Assembly: GCA_033961575.1 (NCBI GenBank)
Contig: CM066735.1
Span: 92,635,449 to 92,699,448, forward strand
Source: Aselliscus stoliczkanus
Lineage: Eukaryota; Chordata; Mammalia; Chiroptera; Hipposideridae
Direction of reading: 5' to 3'
DNA length: 64,000 nt
Shown here: positions 12,097 to 24,649 of the stretch, piece after piece
Numbering within the stretch: the stretch's first letter is position 1
How the letters are laid out: every line of letters starts with the position of its first letter
Made by a program: the position numbers and the translations under genes
The notes under the pieces: generated by a model
The model's database searches: none
Told to the model about the DNA's origin: nothing
The model's input: the letters and a program-made list of their open reading frames with translations, nothing else

Positions 12097-13189
12097 CTAT
12101 ACTATTCTGTCACCAGAATGGTCAATGATCATAATCAATATTGTGAAAACAAATATGATAGTGTGCTTAATATAGTGTAAATCCAGAAACATCTATGGGG
12201 GGGGCGGTCTTAGCCTGTTGGATCAACCCCTATTCCAATGCAAGCAACTAACCCTTCAAGGGAGGTACTGTTTGGTCTATCAAGCAGGGCATCAAGCCTC
12301 CATACTTTTATTGCGGACTGGCACATTTTCTTCTACTTATTTAGGGTCTTGTAATGTCTGTTCTTGTTGAGGATGTAAAATTCCACCCTTTTGACCATTG
12401 GTTCCTTTTTCTCTTGATTATCAAGACTGGTTTGAAATGACAAGGTGTCAAGTAGGAAGAATAGAAAGCTAAAGTGTGAAAAAAATAACTTTTGAAAGAC
12501 TAAAATAGATTATTCAATTACAGAGAAGAGAGGGACAATTTTTTTTTTTTTAAAAGAATGGCAAACCTTTGAGATTTACTGAAAACGGGACATAAGACAG
12601 AAGTGAGTTTGGTCAGCATGATTATCGACTGTTGCCATTGACGTTTTTTAATTATTTCAAAATATAAGAAAGCTATCTAGATGTATTGTAGTTTATTCTA
12701 GACCTGGCCATGATTCGTCTAGGAACCTGTATTTTAATTTAAACTTTATTTATATATATATATCTCAACTCTTGAAAAGAACATATTTTTGTCCTTATAA
12801 TTATATTAATACTCTATATAGTATAGCTTTGACCAAAATAGTTTGATGCCCTATTTTTCACCTTTAGAAGTAAAAAGCTGGAACAAGGTCATGTCCTCTT
12901 AAATCCAAGAAATGTTTTATTTGTACTTGTTGCCCCCCGCTCCTTTGAATACTTTATTATAAAAAGGATTACCACATAAATAATTAAAGTTTTAAATGTA
13001 CAGGGCAAAGATAAGTAAATAATTACAAGCAAAAACTCATTTTTATTTAAAGTAAAAGCAGCTGCAGAATTTAAGATGGTGCAGGCTTTCTTAAGAAAGA
13101 CAGATACCTTCTTCTTTTTCCCATTTTCATGCACTTATTCAAAATGGTGAATAGCCTACAGATTAACGCAGGGCTGCTTTTCCTTTTTT
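12097..13189. other. Single-copy sequence, no gene seen
   Basis: Includes a short G8 run at about 12197-12204 and a T11 run at 12540-12550. I recognise no repeat family. An 81-codon minus-strand frame (12889-13134) has no domain. Confidence 0.4.
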
Positions 13190-13600
13190 TTTTGTTTTTT
13201 TTTTGTTTCAAATCCATTAGTGCAATAACTTGGCACCCTTAGAGCTGCACAGTGTGGTTTTTTGGGTTATTATTTCCTTTCTGGCAATATTTTAATACAA
13301 ATATAGAAAATGGAAAAATTATCTTTATAGCCGCACATTTTATTGCAGAAGCAATGCAGGGATTAATCAGTTTGCAGTTAGAAAATATTCACTAAATTAT
13401 TAAGCAAACTTTTGGAATTTATTAATTTGCAATCTGCAGAAGGATTTTTGGCTATATTTGTTTTCTCTGTTACTGTGAGAAAATTGGAACCTTTCATGAA
13501 AAATGGATTGGCTGCATGTTCACATTCTTCATGGTAATATTTATGTAAGCTTTTGTTAAAAACTTCCACGTTTCCATTCTCCAACATGGCTTCATTTTGC
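13190..13600. promoter_or_regulatory. Candidate conserved non-coding block
   Basis: Balanced-complexity, repeat-free sequence with several homeobox-like cores (GATTAATCAG, TTATTAATTTGC) and no decayed-repeat signature. The call rests only on texture; conservation in other mammals is untested. Confidence 0.25.
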
Positions 13601-13652
13601 TACTACTTTGTGTTTTTCAGAACATTCCAAGTCTGGCATGAGTTTTCTTCTT

Positions 13653-13688
13653 AGTAAATACACTCCTCTCAGTAAATACACTCCGATC
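13653..13688. repeat. 18-bp tandem duplication
   Basis: Two adjacent copies of AGTAAATACACTCC plus four bases (CTCT/GATC variants ending in C). The copies differ near the 3' end. It lies within a 111-codon frame that I do not consider coding. Confidence 0.8.
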
Positions 13689-13699
13689 ACAGCAGCTTT

Positions 13700-14687
13700 T
13701 CCTCAAGCTGCCTCAATTGGGGGTTTCTTGCCCACCTCTCTGCCCCATCTGAACAGTATCCTGTCAGTGATGACCATGTGTTCCATCCTTTTCTATCACC
13801 AAGTTTTCTCATTCGTTCACTGGGAATCATTTAATGGCATTCAAGGCAATGAGGCCATTTTTCTCTCTTTTTTAAAAAAAGACAAGTTGTGTTCTTATAA
13901 TTTTTTTGTTGTTATAAGAATATGTTTTTTAAATTTTATTTAGCCAGGATGGTAAACTATGCTGTTAATGGTTTGGAATGTATTTGAAAAAACCAGGGAA
14001 TTTACATGAAGGAAAGAAAATAAAAATGATCTAATATTTTTTCTTAATTATAAAATTTCATTCAGACAGATGAGTAATAGCCTGAAATAAAGAACAAAAT
14101 GCAATTGGGAGTAAACTATTGTCTAATGTAATAATTGTTTCAGCATTTTTTGGTATCTAAAAGTAGATAGTCTTTGTGTTTTAAATAATATGCACTCTTT
14201 TGGAAGGTACGGTAACTTAAGAGCACCAGAGAGCTCCTGAATTACCATTTCAGTGCTTTATACTACCCTCACTCCTGCTCTATCCTCCTGACATAAAAGT
14301 AAATGGAGCTTTCACAAGGCCTAAAATATGCTATGGAATTTGATTATACACTGAAAAAAAAAAAAAATCCAACTCAACTGGTTAAAAATTAAGGGTAATT
14401 TTAATTTTATTTGGCTTTAAAGAGCTTCATTTATCTTTTATAATTTCCCCCTTAGAAACATACTCTGTGTTTGGTGATGTTATTAACCTCCCCTGCAAAT
14501 AAACAGCATCGCTTCTTTGCATACGTGTCTTATGTAGTTGCCTGAAATCTTGCCTAGTTTAAATTACCTTAAGAAAACATTTTGTTTTAAAAAATGCAGA
14601 ATAAATTCTAAGTATCTTGAGGATATGATTTTAGAATAACAAATACCTTACCTCTTACATCTAGGTCAGTGTGCATGCACATGTGCT

Positions 14688-14694
<7 letters not shown>
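13700..14694. other. Single-copy sequence, no gene seen
   Basis: The 111-codon plus-strand frame starting at 13608 follows a TTTTTCAG-like acceptor at about 13613-13620 but has no recognisable domain. The rest is AT-rich with no named repeat. Confidence 0.4.

Positions 14695-14724
<30 letters not shown>
14695..14724. repeat. (CA)n microsatellite
   Basis: About 15 CA units, preceded by a CGCGCG-type imperfect alternating purine/pyrimidine segment. Potentially polymorphic and Z-DNA-prone. Confidence 0.95.
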
Positions 14725-14729
<5 letters not shown>

Positions 14730-14789
14730 GTACTTATATATTCTCCATATAATCACATTTTTTCCCATACTTTCAGTTCTTATTTCTGG

Positions 14790-15395
14790 ATGGATGACTT
14801 TTAGCCATTGCTGTCCTGAAGATTTCCAAAATCTACATCTCTTGTCCAGTTGCGTTTCTAAACTTCAATTCTGTGATCAAAATTTTTTTATGTCCTATAT
14901 TGTTAAGTTTAATATCTTCATTGTGGCATTGAAGACATTCTGCGTTATGACTCTAATCTGTCTTTACACTCATGTTCACTCTCTTTTTTTTTTTTCTCTC
15001 CCTGTTTGAATTCAAGTGACTGTCTCAAATATAACTCCCCATTGTAGAAGGACTTTTCACAGGCAGTTATTTTTGTCTGTCACTTACTTTCGAGTTCTAA
15101 TCTTCAGGGCTCAGCTCCCATGCTTAGAAACTTTGGATGTATCCCTATAGTTTAAGCCTAGGCTTTTAGGAATAAAGGGGGTTCAGTTCCTTTATATGAC
15201 TTTTAAATTAAATCCCCTTTGCAGAGCTATGAGTGGTATATCATCATTACCTCCTTGGAGCTCTAATGCACATTTCTACAAAACCTCTGAAAATACTTCA
15301 ATCAGCCTTGAATTTATTTCTGTAGTTGTGTTTTACTCTTATCAAAATGAAGTTGCCTTGAAGACAGGATTAGTTCCTCTGAAATATAAATTCTA
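14790..15395 (+). repeat. Probable L2 LINE fragment
   Basis: TCCAAAATCTACATCTCTTG then TCCAGTTGCG resembles the L2 segment after the RT core. TTCAGGGCTCAGCTCCCATG matches the L2 distal region. GAAGTTGCCTTGAAGACAGG resembles the L2 3' end. Strongly diverged. Confidence 0.45.
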
Positions 15396-16009
15396 ACATT
15401 TAGCTAATTGTCTTTATATGCAAATAGGCCTCACCTAGAAAGTAAAATCCCTTCTTCCCTCATCCCTAAAACCAGTTAATTAGCCAATCACACTTCTATG
15501 ATTATCTGAAATATCTCAGGCCCATTCACCTTACACTGAAACCTTACCAGACTAAGGAACACACCAAGGATTTCCCTCCTGCAGATCCCTCATCCAGTTT
15601 CACAGCTTCTTTCTGATCAACCCAACATCAGTGTGCCTTCCTTCTCCATACAGACACGCAACTTCTTTTTTATTTGATTGTGAGGGCTGTTATTTAATGG
15701 AACCATAGTTTCTTCCCATTATCTTAGAAATATTAATCAACAAACAAAAAAATATGTGAAAAGAGAGTAGCCTTAGTAAATGTCAACTTAATTTGCCATC
15801 CTCCTGGAGGAACTTTTACATATCAAGTGTGTTCCAGGCACTGAAGAAAAACATTTTCTTAACAATTAATACAAGAAGGGTAATGGGTTACCCCACTTTA
15901 TATCCACACATAAGATATTTAGAAGCATCAGTTGCCAGAAAACTAGAAAAGAAGACCTCTGTCTGCCACCCTTATCAAATTCATATACATAAAAAAATGC
16001 TTTATGATT
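15396..16009. other. Single-copy sequence, no gene seen
   Basis: No domain-bearing frame and no repeat I can name before the L1 begins. Confidence 0.4.
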
Positions 16010-16584
16010 TTTAGATGCAATCCCAAAGCCACAATCTATGAAAAAAATGATTGATAAGCTGAGAGAAAAAATATGCAAAGGACACTTCTGAAAAAGGACT
16101 ACTATCTATAATGTACAAAGAACGCTTAAAACTCAGCAATAAGAAAACAAACAACCCAATTAAACAATGGAGCAAAGACTTTAACAGACAACTCACTGAA
16201 GAAGACATACATTTGGCATAATGTGAAAAAATGTTCCACATCCTATGTCATCAGGGAAATGCAAATTAAAACAATGAGATACCACTACACACCTATTGGA
16301 ATGGCCATAATCCAGAATACTAACAACACAAAATACTGGGAAGGATATGAAGCAACAGGAACTCTCATTTCTAGTAAGAATGCAAAATGTCGCATCCACT
16401 TTGGAAGACAGTCGACAGTGTCTTACAAAACTAAATGTACCTTACTATCCAGAAATCTTACTATCTTTGCTATCTACCCAAAGGAGCTGAAAAGTTAGGT
16501 CCACACAAAACCTGCACACAGATGTTTATATCAGCTTTATATAATTGCCAAAACTTGGAAGCAACCAAGAGGTCCTTCAGTAGG

Positions 16585-16636
<52 letters not shown>

Positions 16637-17216
16637 TATAGTGATAAATTCTGACAATGTAATATTATTCAGCACTAAAATGAAATGAGTTATTAAACGA
16701 TGAGAATACATGGAGGAACCTTAAATGTATCTCACTACTACGTGAAAAAAGACAATCTGAAAAGGCTATGTACTGTACAATTTCAACAAAATGACACTGG
16801 AAAAAGAAAACTAAAAACTATGAACACAGTGAAAAGATCAGTTTGTTACCAGGGGTTTGAAGGGAGGACTGCAGGGATGAATAGGCAGAATATAGAGGAC
16901 TTTCAAGAAAATGAAAATACTCTATATGATACTATAATAATGAACACATGTCATTATGCATTTGTTCAAACCTATAGAATGCAAAACACCAAGAGTGAAC
17001 TCTAAGGTAAACTATGGACTTTGAGTAATTATAATGTGATATTGGAGATTCATTGATTGTAACAAATGTACCCACTGGTAAGGGATGCTGATAATGGAGG
17101 AGGTGATGCCTGTGTGGGGGCAGAAGGTATATGGGAAATCTCTGTACCTTCTGCTCAATTTTGCTGTGAGTCCAAAACTGCTGTAACAGACAAACAAAAG
17201 TCTTTTAAAAAAAATT
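16010..17216 (+). repeat. LINE-1, L1MA-type 3' portion
   Basis: 5'-truncated L1 containing the ORF2 C-terminus (AACAATGGAGCAAAGACTTT, AAATGCAAATTAAAACAATG, CTTGGAAGCAACCAAGAGGT) and an L1MA-like 3' UTR. The UTR carries GATGCTGATAATGGAGGAGG, TATATGGGAAATCTCTGTAC and CAATTTTGCTGTGAGTCCAA, then an AAGTCTTTTAAAAAAAA tail. The homology start is approximate. ORF2 is broken into short frames, so it is inactive. A TA microsatellite lies inside it. Confidence 0.85.
16588..16630. repeat. (AT)n microsatellite within L1
   Basis: About 21 AT units replace part of the ORF2-equivalent sequence of the surrounding L1, so the repeat expanded after insertion. Confidence 0.95.
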
Positions 17217-17724
17217 TCTTCATGAAGTGTCCAGGGGTAATTTATCCCAACTTCCACATTTATCTCTACACTCATCACTGAGTATCATTCTCATATTGAG
17301 GAGAAAATATAAAGGAGTAACGAAGAATTCTAATTTTTATTAAATTCTATTTACAAGAAAACAAACTGTAGATTTTTTCAAATTATTTGGGAGAGAATTT
17401 GTGGTCAAAAATAGTTTTGCAGGAGCAAGATAAACACCTTTATTTAGTGTAACAGAGCCACGTTAGAAAAATTAGTGCTGAAGTAGGAAATTAATGCTAA
17501 ATATAATGTTTAGAAGTTATGTTTGATGAGTTCCCTCTAGGTTAAGATTGAAGGAAAGGGTTGTAACAACATATGGGGGGACAGGAACAAAAATCAGAGT
17601 ATCCCTATCCTTTTTATTGGTTTGATAGTAATTGGTTGTTTTTGATGTTTTTAGTTCTTTAATCTTTCTGCGCACATAGTAGAAATATACTTTCAAGCCT
17701 CCTTGAAGTTAGGTTTGACCATGT
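17217..17724. other. Single-copy sequence, no gene seen
   Basis: No gene or named repeat recognised. Confidence 0.4.
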
Positions 17725-17965
17725 GACTTGTTTAGACCAATGACCTATAAGCAACAGTGACAAATATCCAGGCATAAGGTTTTCTGTGCTGTGATGACTG
17801 GTGGGAGTTGCCATCAGTCTGAGATTCTGCATGATGCCTACGTGAAGCAGAGCCCAGTGATGATTGTAACATGACTATGTGGTATGAGCAAGAAGTCAAC
17901 ACTCGTTGTCTTAAGCTACTAAGTTTCTGAGGTTGGTTGTTACTGAATCTTAACGTGACATAGTT
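17725..17965 (+). repeat. Ancient interspersed repeat, family not named
   Basis: The layout CCATGTGACTTG near the left end, GAAGCAGAGCCCAGTGATGA in the middle and TTAAGCTACTAAGTTTCTGA with GGTTGGTTGTTACTG at the right matches a common old mammalian repeat that I recognise by text but cannot name with confidence. Confidence 0.5.
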
Positions 17966-19889
17966 GGTAAATCCAAGAACTGTTAAGCCTAGTATTCATG
18001 CAAGGATGAATGAATTTAAAGAAAGAAAAGGAAAGAAAAAACAAAACTCTTGAGACTATGAGACATTTGAAACAACAACAACAAAATAAGTAGTGTAATT
18101 CTCTAGGGTTAAATATATAATAACATAGTTTAGGGAAAAAACAGAATTATATACCCATTTAGAAAGCATCTGCTTTGGGTTCTCAATAAAATCTCAATAA
18201 AATCGAATAAAGAGATTACAAAGAATAAAGTGATAACAAAGATTAAAGGAAGCTGCCTAAGATGAAAGCTGAGATTAAAAGACAGCTGGATGAGATAAAG
18301 TCAGTATTTGGAGATTAAAATGCAAAAGTGAAATGGAAATGTTTATTGGATATAATAACAAGTATAGGAAAAGTAAAATAATAGTGTACTAAAGCTCAAT
18401 GTTTTCATTATAAAAAATAAGTAAAATAAGTGAACTGATGATTCTAGTATAATAAACAAGACAAATTTGATGACTGTCAAAGAAAATATTAATTGAAATA
18501 TAGGGAAACAAGAGTAGCAATGTAAAATAAAGTATCTGGCTACTTAAAAATGAAAAAAAAAATAGTTCTTACATGTAAAAGAGAGAATGGGAGATATTCA
18601 AAATAACAATAAGAAAAAAATATTTTAGCCATAAATGTGAAATATTTTTGAAAAGGGAATATTAGATATAGTTGAAAATCTGATTGTAGTAATCATTGTT
18701 TCGAAAAGATAAATGATTAAACTTGGTACTAGAACAAGTGGTAAGCATAATTATATTAGTAACCATGAAAGATATTAAAAGTTTATCAAATAATTATCTC
18801 TATGAGAGCCCTGGCCTGAGGCAGATTTAAAAGTTATTTCAAAATTTCTGACACATGAAGAGGAAAGTCTCCAATGTACTTTATAACGCTCACACACCAT
18901 TAATATTTATAGCATAAAACAAAAAAGAAAATTGCACATCAATGTCAGCTAAAGTATATGTATTCAAGAATGTTAAATAAAATGCAAATAATTGTAATTT
19001 AATAGGATATAAATCATGAACAAAGAGAATTTTACTTTTAAATATTATATCTGTTAAATTACAAAGTATAATGTTGTTAGTTACAGTCAAACACATTTCT
19101 AATAGCATACTTAATAGAAAAATGCATTATAGGGACATTCACTTGAGTAGAAGACCAAAAATAAACTGTTGTAAGCATTTTTATTGAAAATACTGGAGGA
19201 TCTATACAACAAAAAGGAAATATAAATTAGCTGCAAAAACTGGAAAGGAGAAAACAAAAATTTAATGGAGGTTATATGGTTGTCTACATTAAAATTATAC
19301 TATTAACTTACATAGAACATAAAAAGACAAAATCAATAGTTTGACTTTAACTGTGGCAATATGGTTTGGTAGGTAAACTGGAAACTCTCCTGGAATAGAA
19401 AAGCTAAAAAACACTATATAGACTGTGCTTTAAAAAATCACTTTATGTGGATAGTTAAGCTCATAAAAGTCAAGGAAAATTCTCATAAGCTAAAAAGAAT
19501 GGGTCAAGATCATTGGAAGGGTTGTAGCACTAACAGTTCTCCTAGGCCCACGAACAGATCCCTGGTATGTAGAACTTTTGCTGTTAATAGGTCATATTTG
19601 TATGGGAAGAAAGTGGGGACAGGGGACAAAATCCACATTGTTTGTAAGGTGGGAAATCCTGTTAGTAGTCCAAATAAGCCAATCTCTGAGGATAGGCAAT
19701 ACACATAGCTGCAAGGGAGTCAGAGAAGAGGTCATCACCCTTGGCAACAAAATGTTTGACCAATGATCTTATTACTACTGAAGAAGGGAATGAATATTGG
19801 GGGGCGCAAATGGCAGCTTCTTGTGTGTGGGGCAAACCCTAAAATCTATCAAAGAATTAGTATGCACTAATCACATTCTTTTATCAGAG
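17966..19889. other. AT-rich stretch, no gene; possible decayed L1
   Basis: A-rich text (18000-19440) has the composition of an old sense-strand L1, but I could not align it. Frames of 62-88 codons at 19445-19766 overlap on both strands and show no domain. Confidence 0.35.
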
Positions 19890-20440
19890 TATAGTTGAGT
19901 TTTTAATAGCAATGTTAACAAAAGACACTGTTGCCATTCAAATTTGGAAATTAGACAATTAAAATTTTTATGTTTTCATCAAAACTGTTATTAAAAATAG
20001 AAAAGGCTTGCTGTTTTAGCTACTATAACACATTTTACTAGTTTCTTTAGCTAGAGAAATAAGACAATATTTTAAATATTTCATTTAAAATAAAAACAAA
20101 AATGTTATTTAACTAAGAATAAATTTAATAAAAGACATTTAGGTATTTATAAAAAAATACTAAAACTTTTGGAAAAGATATATAGAAAATATATAAATCA
20201 TATATATATGAAAATATATAAAGATATATTTAAAATATATAAATATATAATCAGAAATCCATGTGCAAGAATACAATGTCTAATGTGGTAAGGATCTACT
20301 TACATATTAATCTACAAATTCAGTGTAATCCAATTAAAAGCCTAACATAAATGCATTTTCTGAATTGAAAATTTTATTCCAAATTTTAATGAAGGAGCAA
20401 AGGATCAAAAATTAACCAAAAACCATTTACAGATATAGAA
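19890..20440 (+). repeat. Old LINE-1 ORF2 fragment, upstream piece
   Basis: AAGAATAAATTTAATAAAAG, then later ATTAATCTACAAATTCAGTG with TAATCCAATTAAAAGCC, follow L1 ORF2 order. It is separated from the downstream L1 piece by the inverted repeat and appears to be the same insertion with an internal deletion. Confidence 0.55.
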
Positions 20441-20495
20441 TGATTATGAATGAATGAATTATATAAAATTATATATAATATTACTATATACATAT

Positions 20496-20586
20496 GATTT
20501 CTCATTGTGATCTTAATTTGTATTTCTATCAATCAGTACTAAAAATATATTGATAGAAATACAAATTAAGATCACAATGAGAAATC
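20496..20586. repeat. Perfect 38-bp inverted repeat with 15-nt spacer
   Basis: The left arm (20496-20533, starting GATTTCTCATTG) and the right arm (20549-20586, ending CAATGAGAAATC) are exact reverse complements over 38 bases. The spacer is 20534-20548. The right arm is ordinary sense-strand L1 ORF2 sequence continuing into the L1 3' end. The left arm is therefore an inverted duplicate. Confidence 0.97.
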
Positions 20587-21305
20587 AAGTCACACACAGA
20601 AACTTGAACAGAGATTTTAAGTGTTGGTGAGGAGATGGAGCAACAGGATCGTTCCCAAACAGCTGGTGAAAATTGATATAGCATTTTTGGGGAATAAATT
20701 TGTCAAGAGACAGTAAAATTGAAAATTTATATCCCTACGTTCTGGAAGTGTGAGCCCAATTGTACAGTTTAGAAAAACTTATGCTATATGTACAAGTAGG
20801 AATGTTCCAATCCGTGCTGTTTGCGAAGTGTAGACGTGGAAACAACATAAATGTCCATAAATAGGAGAATGAATAAATAATAAAATGTCATGCTGGATAA
20901 GTAATGAAATATGCACTAGTGAAATAAAACGAAGACTTCTACATGCATTGGCACAGAAAAGAATCTCAAAAACACAATATAGAGCAAAGAAAAGCAATTT
21001 GTGGGTAATACATGCAGTGTGATACCTTTTATATGAATTTTAAAATATGTGAGACAATAGTTTATATTGCTAAGTAATATATATTTTTATCTAATGTCAA
21101 GTTCCTATGTGGTAGATTGAAATGATAAACCCTAGATTTGTAATAATGGCATCCTCTGGATGGATGCAAGGGTGAGGAATTAGGGCAGAAGATTCAGCTG
21201 TATTTTCTCTATTGCACTTCTTAAGCTTGTTGGTAAATACATAGGATTTTTTTTCCTTACTTTTTTGTATGTCTAAACTTTTTTTGCACCAAAAAATAAT
21301 TTCTT
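20549..21305 (+). repeat. Old LINE-1 (L1ME type) ORF2 end and 3' UTR
   Basis: Sense order: ATACAAATTAAGATCACAAT, GTGTTGGTGAGGAGATGGAG, GTGGAAACAACATAAATGTC, then AAAGAATCTCAAAAACACAA and a non-coding tail ending near TTTTTTGCACCAAAAAATAA. All frames are broken. Confidence 0.75.
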
Positions 21306-24236
21306 TTAATTGGTATTCTTATACAATGTTTCACTTTTGCTGTTTTTCAAATTAGGGATTGTCTAATGTTACTCATATTTATTCTTGTAGTCTCTGTCTG
21401 TAGTATATAACCCTCCTTTGGGAAATATTCCTAGTATTTGTGTTCCTCGGAGCCTAGAGTAAAGTTGTGATCTAAAGAGTTATTTTGAGAGTAGGCTTCT
21501 TCTCATTTTTACTTTTTTGTAAAATTTTACTTTTCTGGGTTTTTTTTGTTAGTTATTGTAGCTCTATGTTCTAAATTATAATCATTATATCAATTATAAT
21601 CTTAAGAGAATGGATAGTCATTTCCACAGCAAACCTGTGTAAATGTTAGTCATTCTATTGGTTATTAAAGTACCATCAGCCTCTTTAATTTCCACAGACC
21701 CAGTGAACCCTGAAAGCAATTTGAGAAAAAATGCCAATTCATTATTGATAGAAGCATATTCTCTTCCTGACACAACCTCACGGAATTGTAATTATGGTGG
21801 AAACTGCTCTAGAATATGTTTTAATCATAAAAGGCTGTCCCTATGTCCCCTCCATCAAGTATGTTTTCTTAGGATTAAGTGGAATCTGAAGAATGCTGCA
21901 GGTTTTTTTTAGAACTAACATAATACAGTTATAATTACATGCATTTGGTGGAAAAATAAAATGAAAGATCATTAAGTCCATGCCCAAGTATGTTCAGGAA
22001 TCTTTTAAATAGAGTTTAAAATGTACATATTGTTTCTCAGAGCTTTTTATTATTTTGACACTATTGAAATTGAATCCCCCAAGTTGAAATTTGATCATTT
22101 GCAATTTTTTGTTTCGTTTTGTATTTATTTTTTATTTTGCAAATGTCCATTAACATTATTCACAGAACTTAGCTTGAGAAGCACTGATGGAACTTACCAA
22201 GAAAGAAGAGGGCAATGGATGGATGGTCCCAGTGCTTCTTTTCCTCACTCTCCACTTGCTTTTTAAGACTCTGTCAACTTTCTACCTCCCCTGCTCTGTT
22301 CAAATGGAATATTGTATAGGGACCTTTAAGTCACCAAATCTGATGACCTTTCTTAAGTCTTTATTGTCTTTGACTACTGTGTGTCTTTTAAACACACCTT
22401 AACAGCTGTTTAAAAAATTCTTTTGTTAAGAGCTTCTGATTTCCATAACTTGAAATTATTTGACTTAATTTTTTAAGGCATGGAGAAGTATGCCCATTTT
22501 AATAAAACAAATGATAGAGACACATGGGACAAGACTCTCTGAAAGTCCCTCTTTCCAATCCTGCACCCTCTACTGCTCCTTTCCTCCAAAGTAGTGATCA
22601 GTGTTAATAGGCAGGTAACTGTTAATACTTGATTTTTGTTGTGTTCAAAGCTATGGAAACTATGGAAACATATTAACATAAGCACAGATTATTTTTCAGC
22701 TTTGTTTCACTATATATAAATATTGGACAAAACTATACATTCATTGCACATTTAAACATGCTTTTGTAATGTAATCCTATATTATACTTTTAAATCAATA
22801 CAGATAGTTGTGGCTATTCATTTTATTTTGATAATTATATTTTTATATATTTTAAATACATATATTTATAAACTTTTCTGTAATACATAAGAACATGCCC
22901 AATTGTTATACATTCTCCTGCATGTGTTTACTTGAGTTGTTATGGTATTTCAAAGAAGGATGTGATAAAGAAAGGGGGCTAGCAGGTCTCACAGCACCCC
23001 ACTCCTTTGAACAAGTCCTAGATTAGCTAGTACTGCCCAAACAAGGAGGATTTTGTTCTGGGCTTTGCCCTTTGTAGAGCCCTCCTCTGGCCATCAAACT
23101 CAATGAGGTAAGATGATTGCACATCCAGAAGCTTGCCCTTTTATAGCACATGTCTTCCTCTCTAGACTTTGCTGTGGGTACGTTTGTATCCTGGAATTTT
23201 TCCAGGGTCTGTGTGAGCCTCTTCCCCAGTCCATCCTCCCAAAGAAAGACTGTGCTAGAGATCTGGCCAAAAGGCAGCTTTTTTTTTTACCCCCCCCCCC
23301 AAAGGCCCCACATGAAAGAAAGGGTGGAGGGAGTGAATGTATTGTGGATATGTTATCTGGGGTGTCTAGGCATATGTGTGATAGGAAGGGAGGGAGTTGG
23401 GGTTGAGAATAAAAGTGGAGGGCGTGTCTGGGAGCTGGGGGCTAGAAATCAGTTAGTCTCCCTGTACCATAATATTCAAGTGTGAAAACCTAAGAAATGT
23501 CAGAATTCTAATCTTGGTCTTTTAGGTCAGTAGGAGATTATGTTTGTCAAGGTAGGAGAATATAATATATTTTAGTAGTTTACTAGTTCAATATATAACA
23601 GAAATACAATCTATTACATAAGTAATTAGGGGGGTATCAGCGCCCCAATTAATACTTGTGCCTCAGGCCCTGCAAATGCGATGATGGGCCTCTCAGTGTT
23701 TTCAGTGTAGATAGTTACTTTGGAGATCCTGAATGAACTGTGTACCCTGGTATTTACATTCCCGCCCTTCTATCTGGCCTGGCCCTTTGGTTTGCTTTCC
23801 CCAGTAGAACACAGCAGAAGTGGCATTTGGGAGACACCCAACACCATCTCTGAGGAGGCTACTCAAGCTAGCCACCGGGAGAGGCCCCATTTAAGAAGAA
23901 ACTTTCCATTCAGTGAGGAGTGAAATTAGCTGAGAGTCCCTAGCAGAAGCTCCTTCCTCAGTGTTCAAGATGAAGCCATGTTTGTCTCAATCAGCCTCCA
24001 GCCAATGATTACACAAAGTGTGGCTATTAGGGACGGGCCACTTCTGCCGAACATGACACTGTTTGCTATAGAGTCTGAAACTGTATTGACTGAGACTTTG
24101 ATCTGCATTGAATTCAAGTTCCTACCTCCTTCTCTCTTACAAGTGCCACATCTGCATCATGGCCTGAAAGCCTTTTCTGCCCAATTCAGCTTTTAACTTT
24201 TAACTTTCACAGGCATTACCCCACTTTTTCTCCCTC
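21306..24236. other. Single-copy sequence, no gene seen
   Basis: About 2.9 kb with short overlapping frames (up to 111 codons at 23150-23485) lacking any domain. A poly-T/poly-C junction lies at 23279-23300 (T10, A, C11). No repeat family recognised. Confidence 0.4.
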
Positions 24237-24649
24237 TAGATGGCCCCCTACTTATGATGACTCAATAATTTTTTCAACGTTATGATGGTGAGAAAGTGAT
24301 ACACCTTTAGTAGAAACTGTACTTCAAATTTTGAATTTTGATCTTTTCCTGGACTAGTGATATGTGGTACAATACTCTCTTGAGATGCTGGGCAGCCACA
24401 GTCAGCAGCAGATCCCAATCAGTCATGTGATGATGAGGGTAAACAACTCATACTCTACTGTGCTTTCATGGTGTTAGATGATTTTGGTCAACTGTAGGCT
24501 AATATAAATGTCCTAAGCACAATTAAGGTAGGCTAGGCTAAGCTATGATGCTAGGTAAGTTAAGTGTATTAGATGCATTTTTGACATGATATTTTCATCT
24601 TATGATGAGTTTTTCAGGATATAACCCATTGTAAGTCAAGCAGCATCTG
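24237..24649 (-). mobile_element. Tigger-type (Tc1/mariner) non-autonomous DNA transposon
   Basis: Inverted ends TAGATGGCCCCCTACTTATG on the left and TAAGTCAAGCAGCATCTGA on the right fit the CAGATG..CGACTTACGATG ends of a Tigger3/4-like element. Internal landmarks TAGTAGAAACTGTACTTCAA and TAAGGTAGGCTAGGCTAAGC match as well. Strand is assigned from the recalled consensus and is uncertain. Confidence 0.75.

Noticed and set aside
13608..13943. 111-codon frame after a TTTTTCAG-like acceptor, as a possible exon
   Set aside because: No domain, a tandem 18-mer inside, and no matching donor context; acceptor-like strings are frequent in T-rich DNA.
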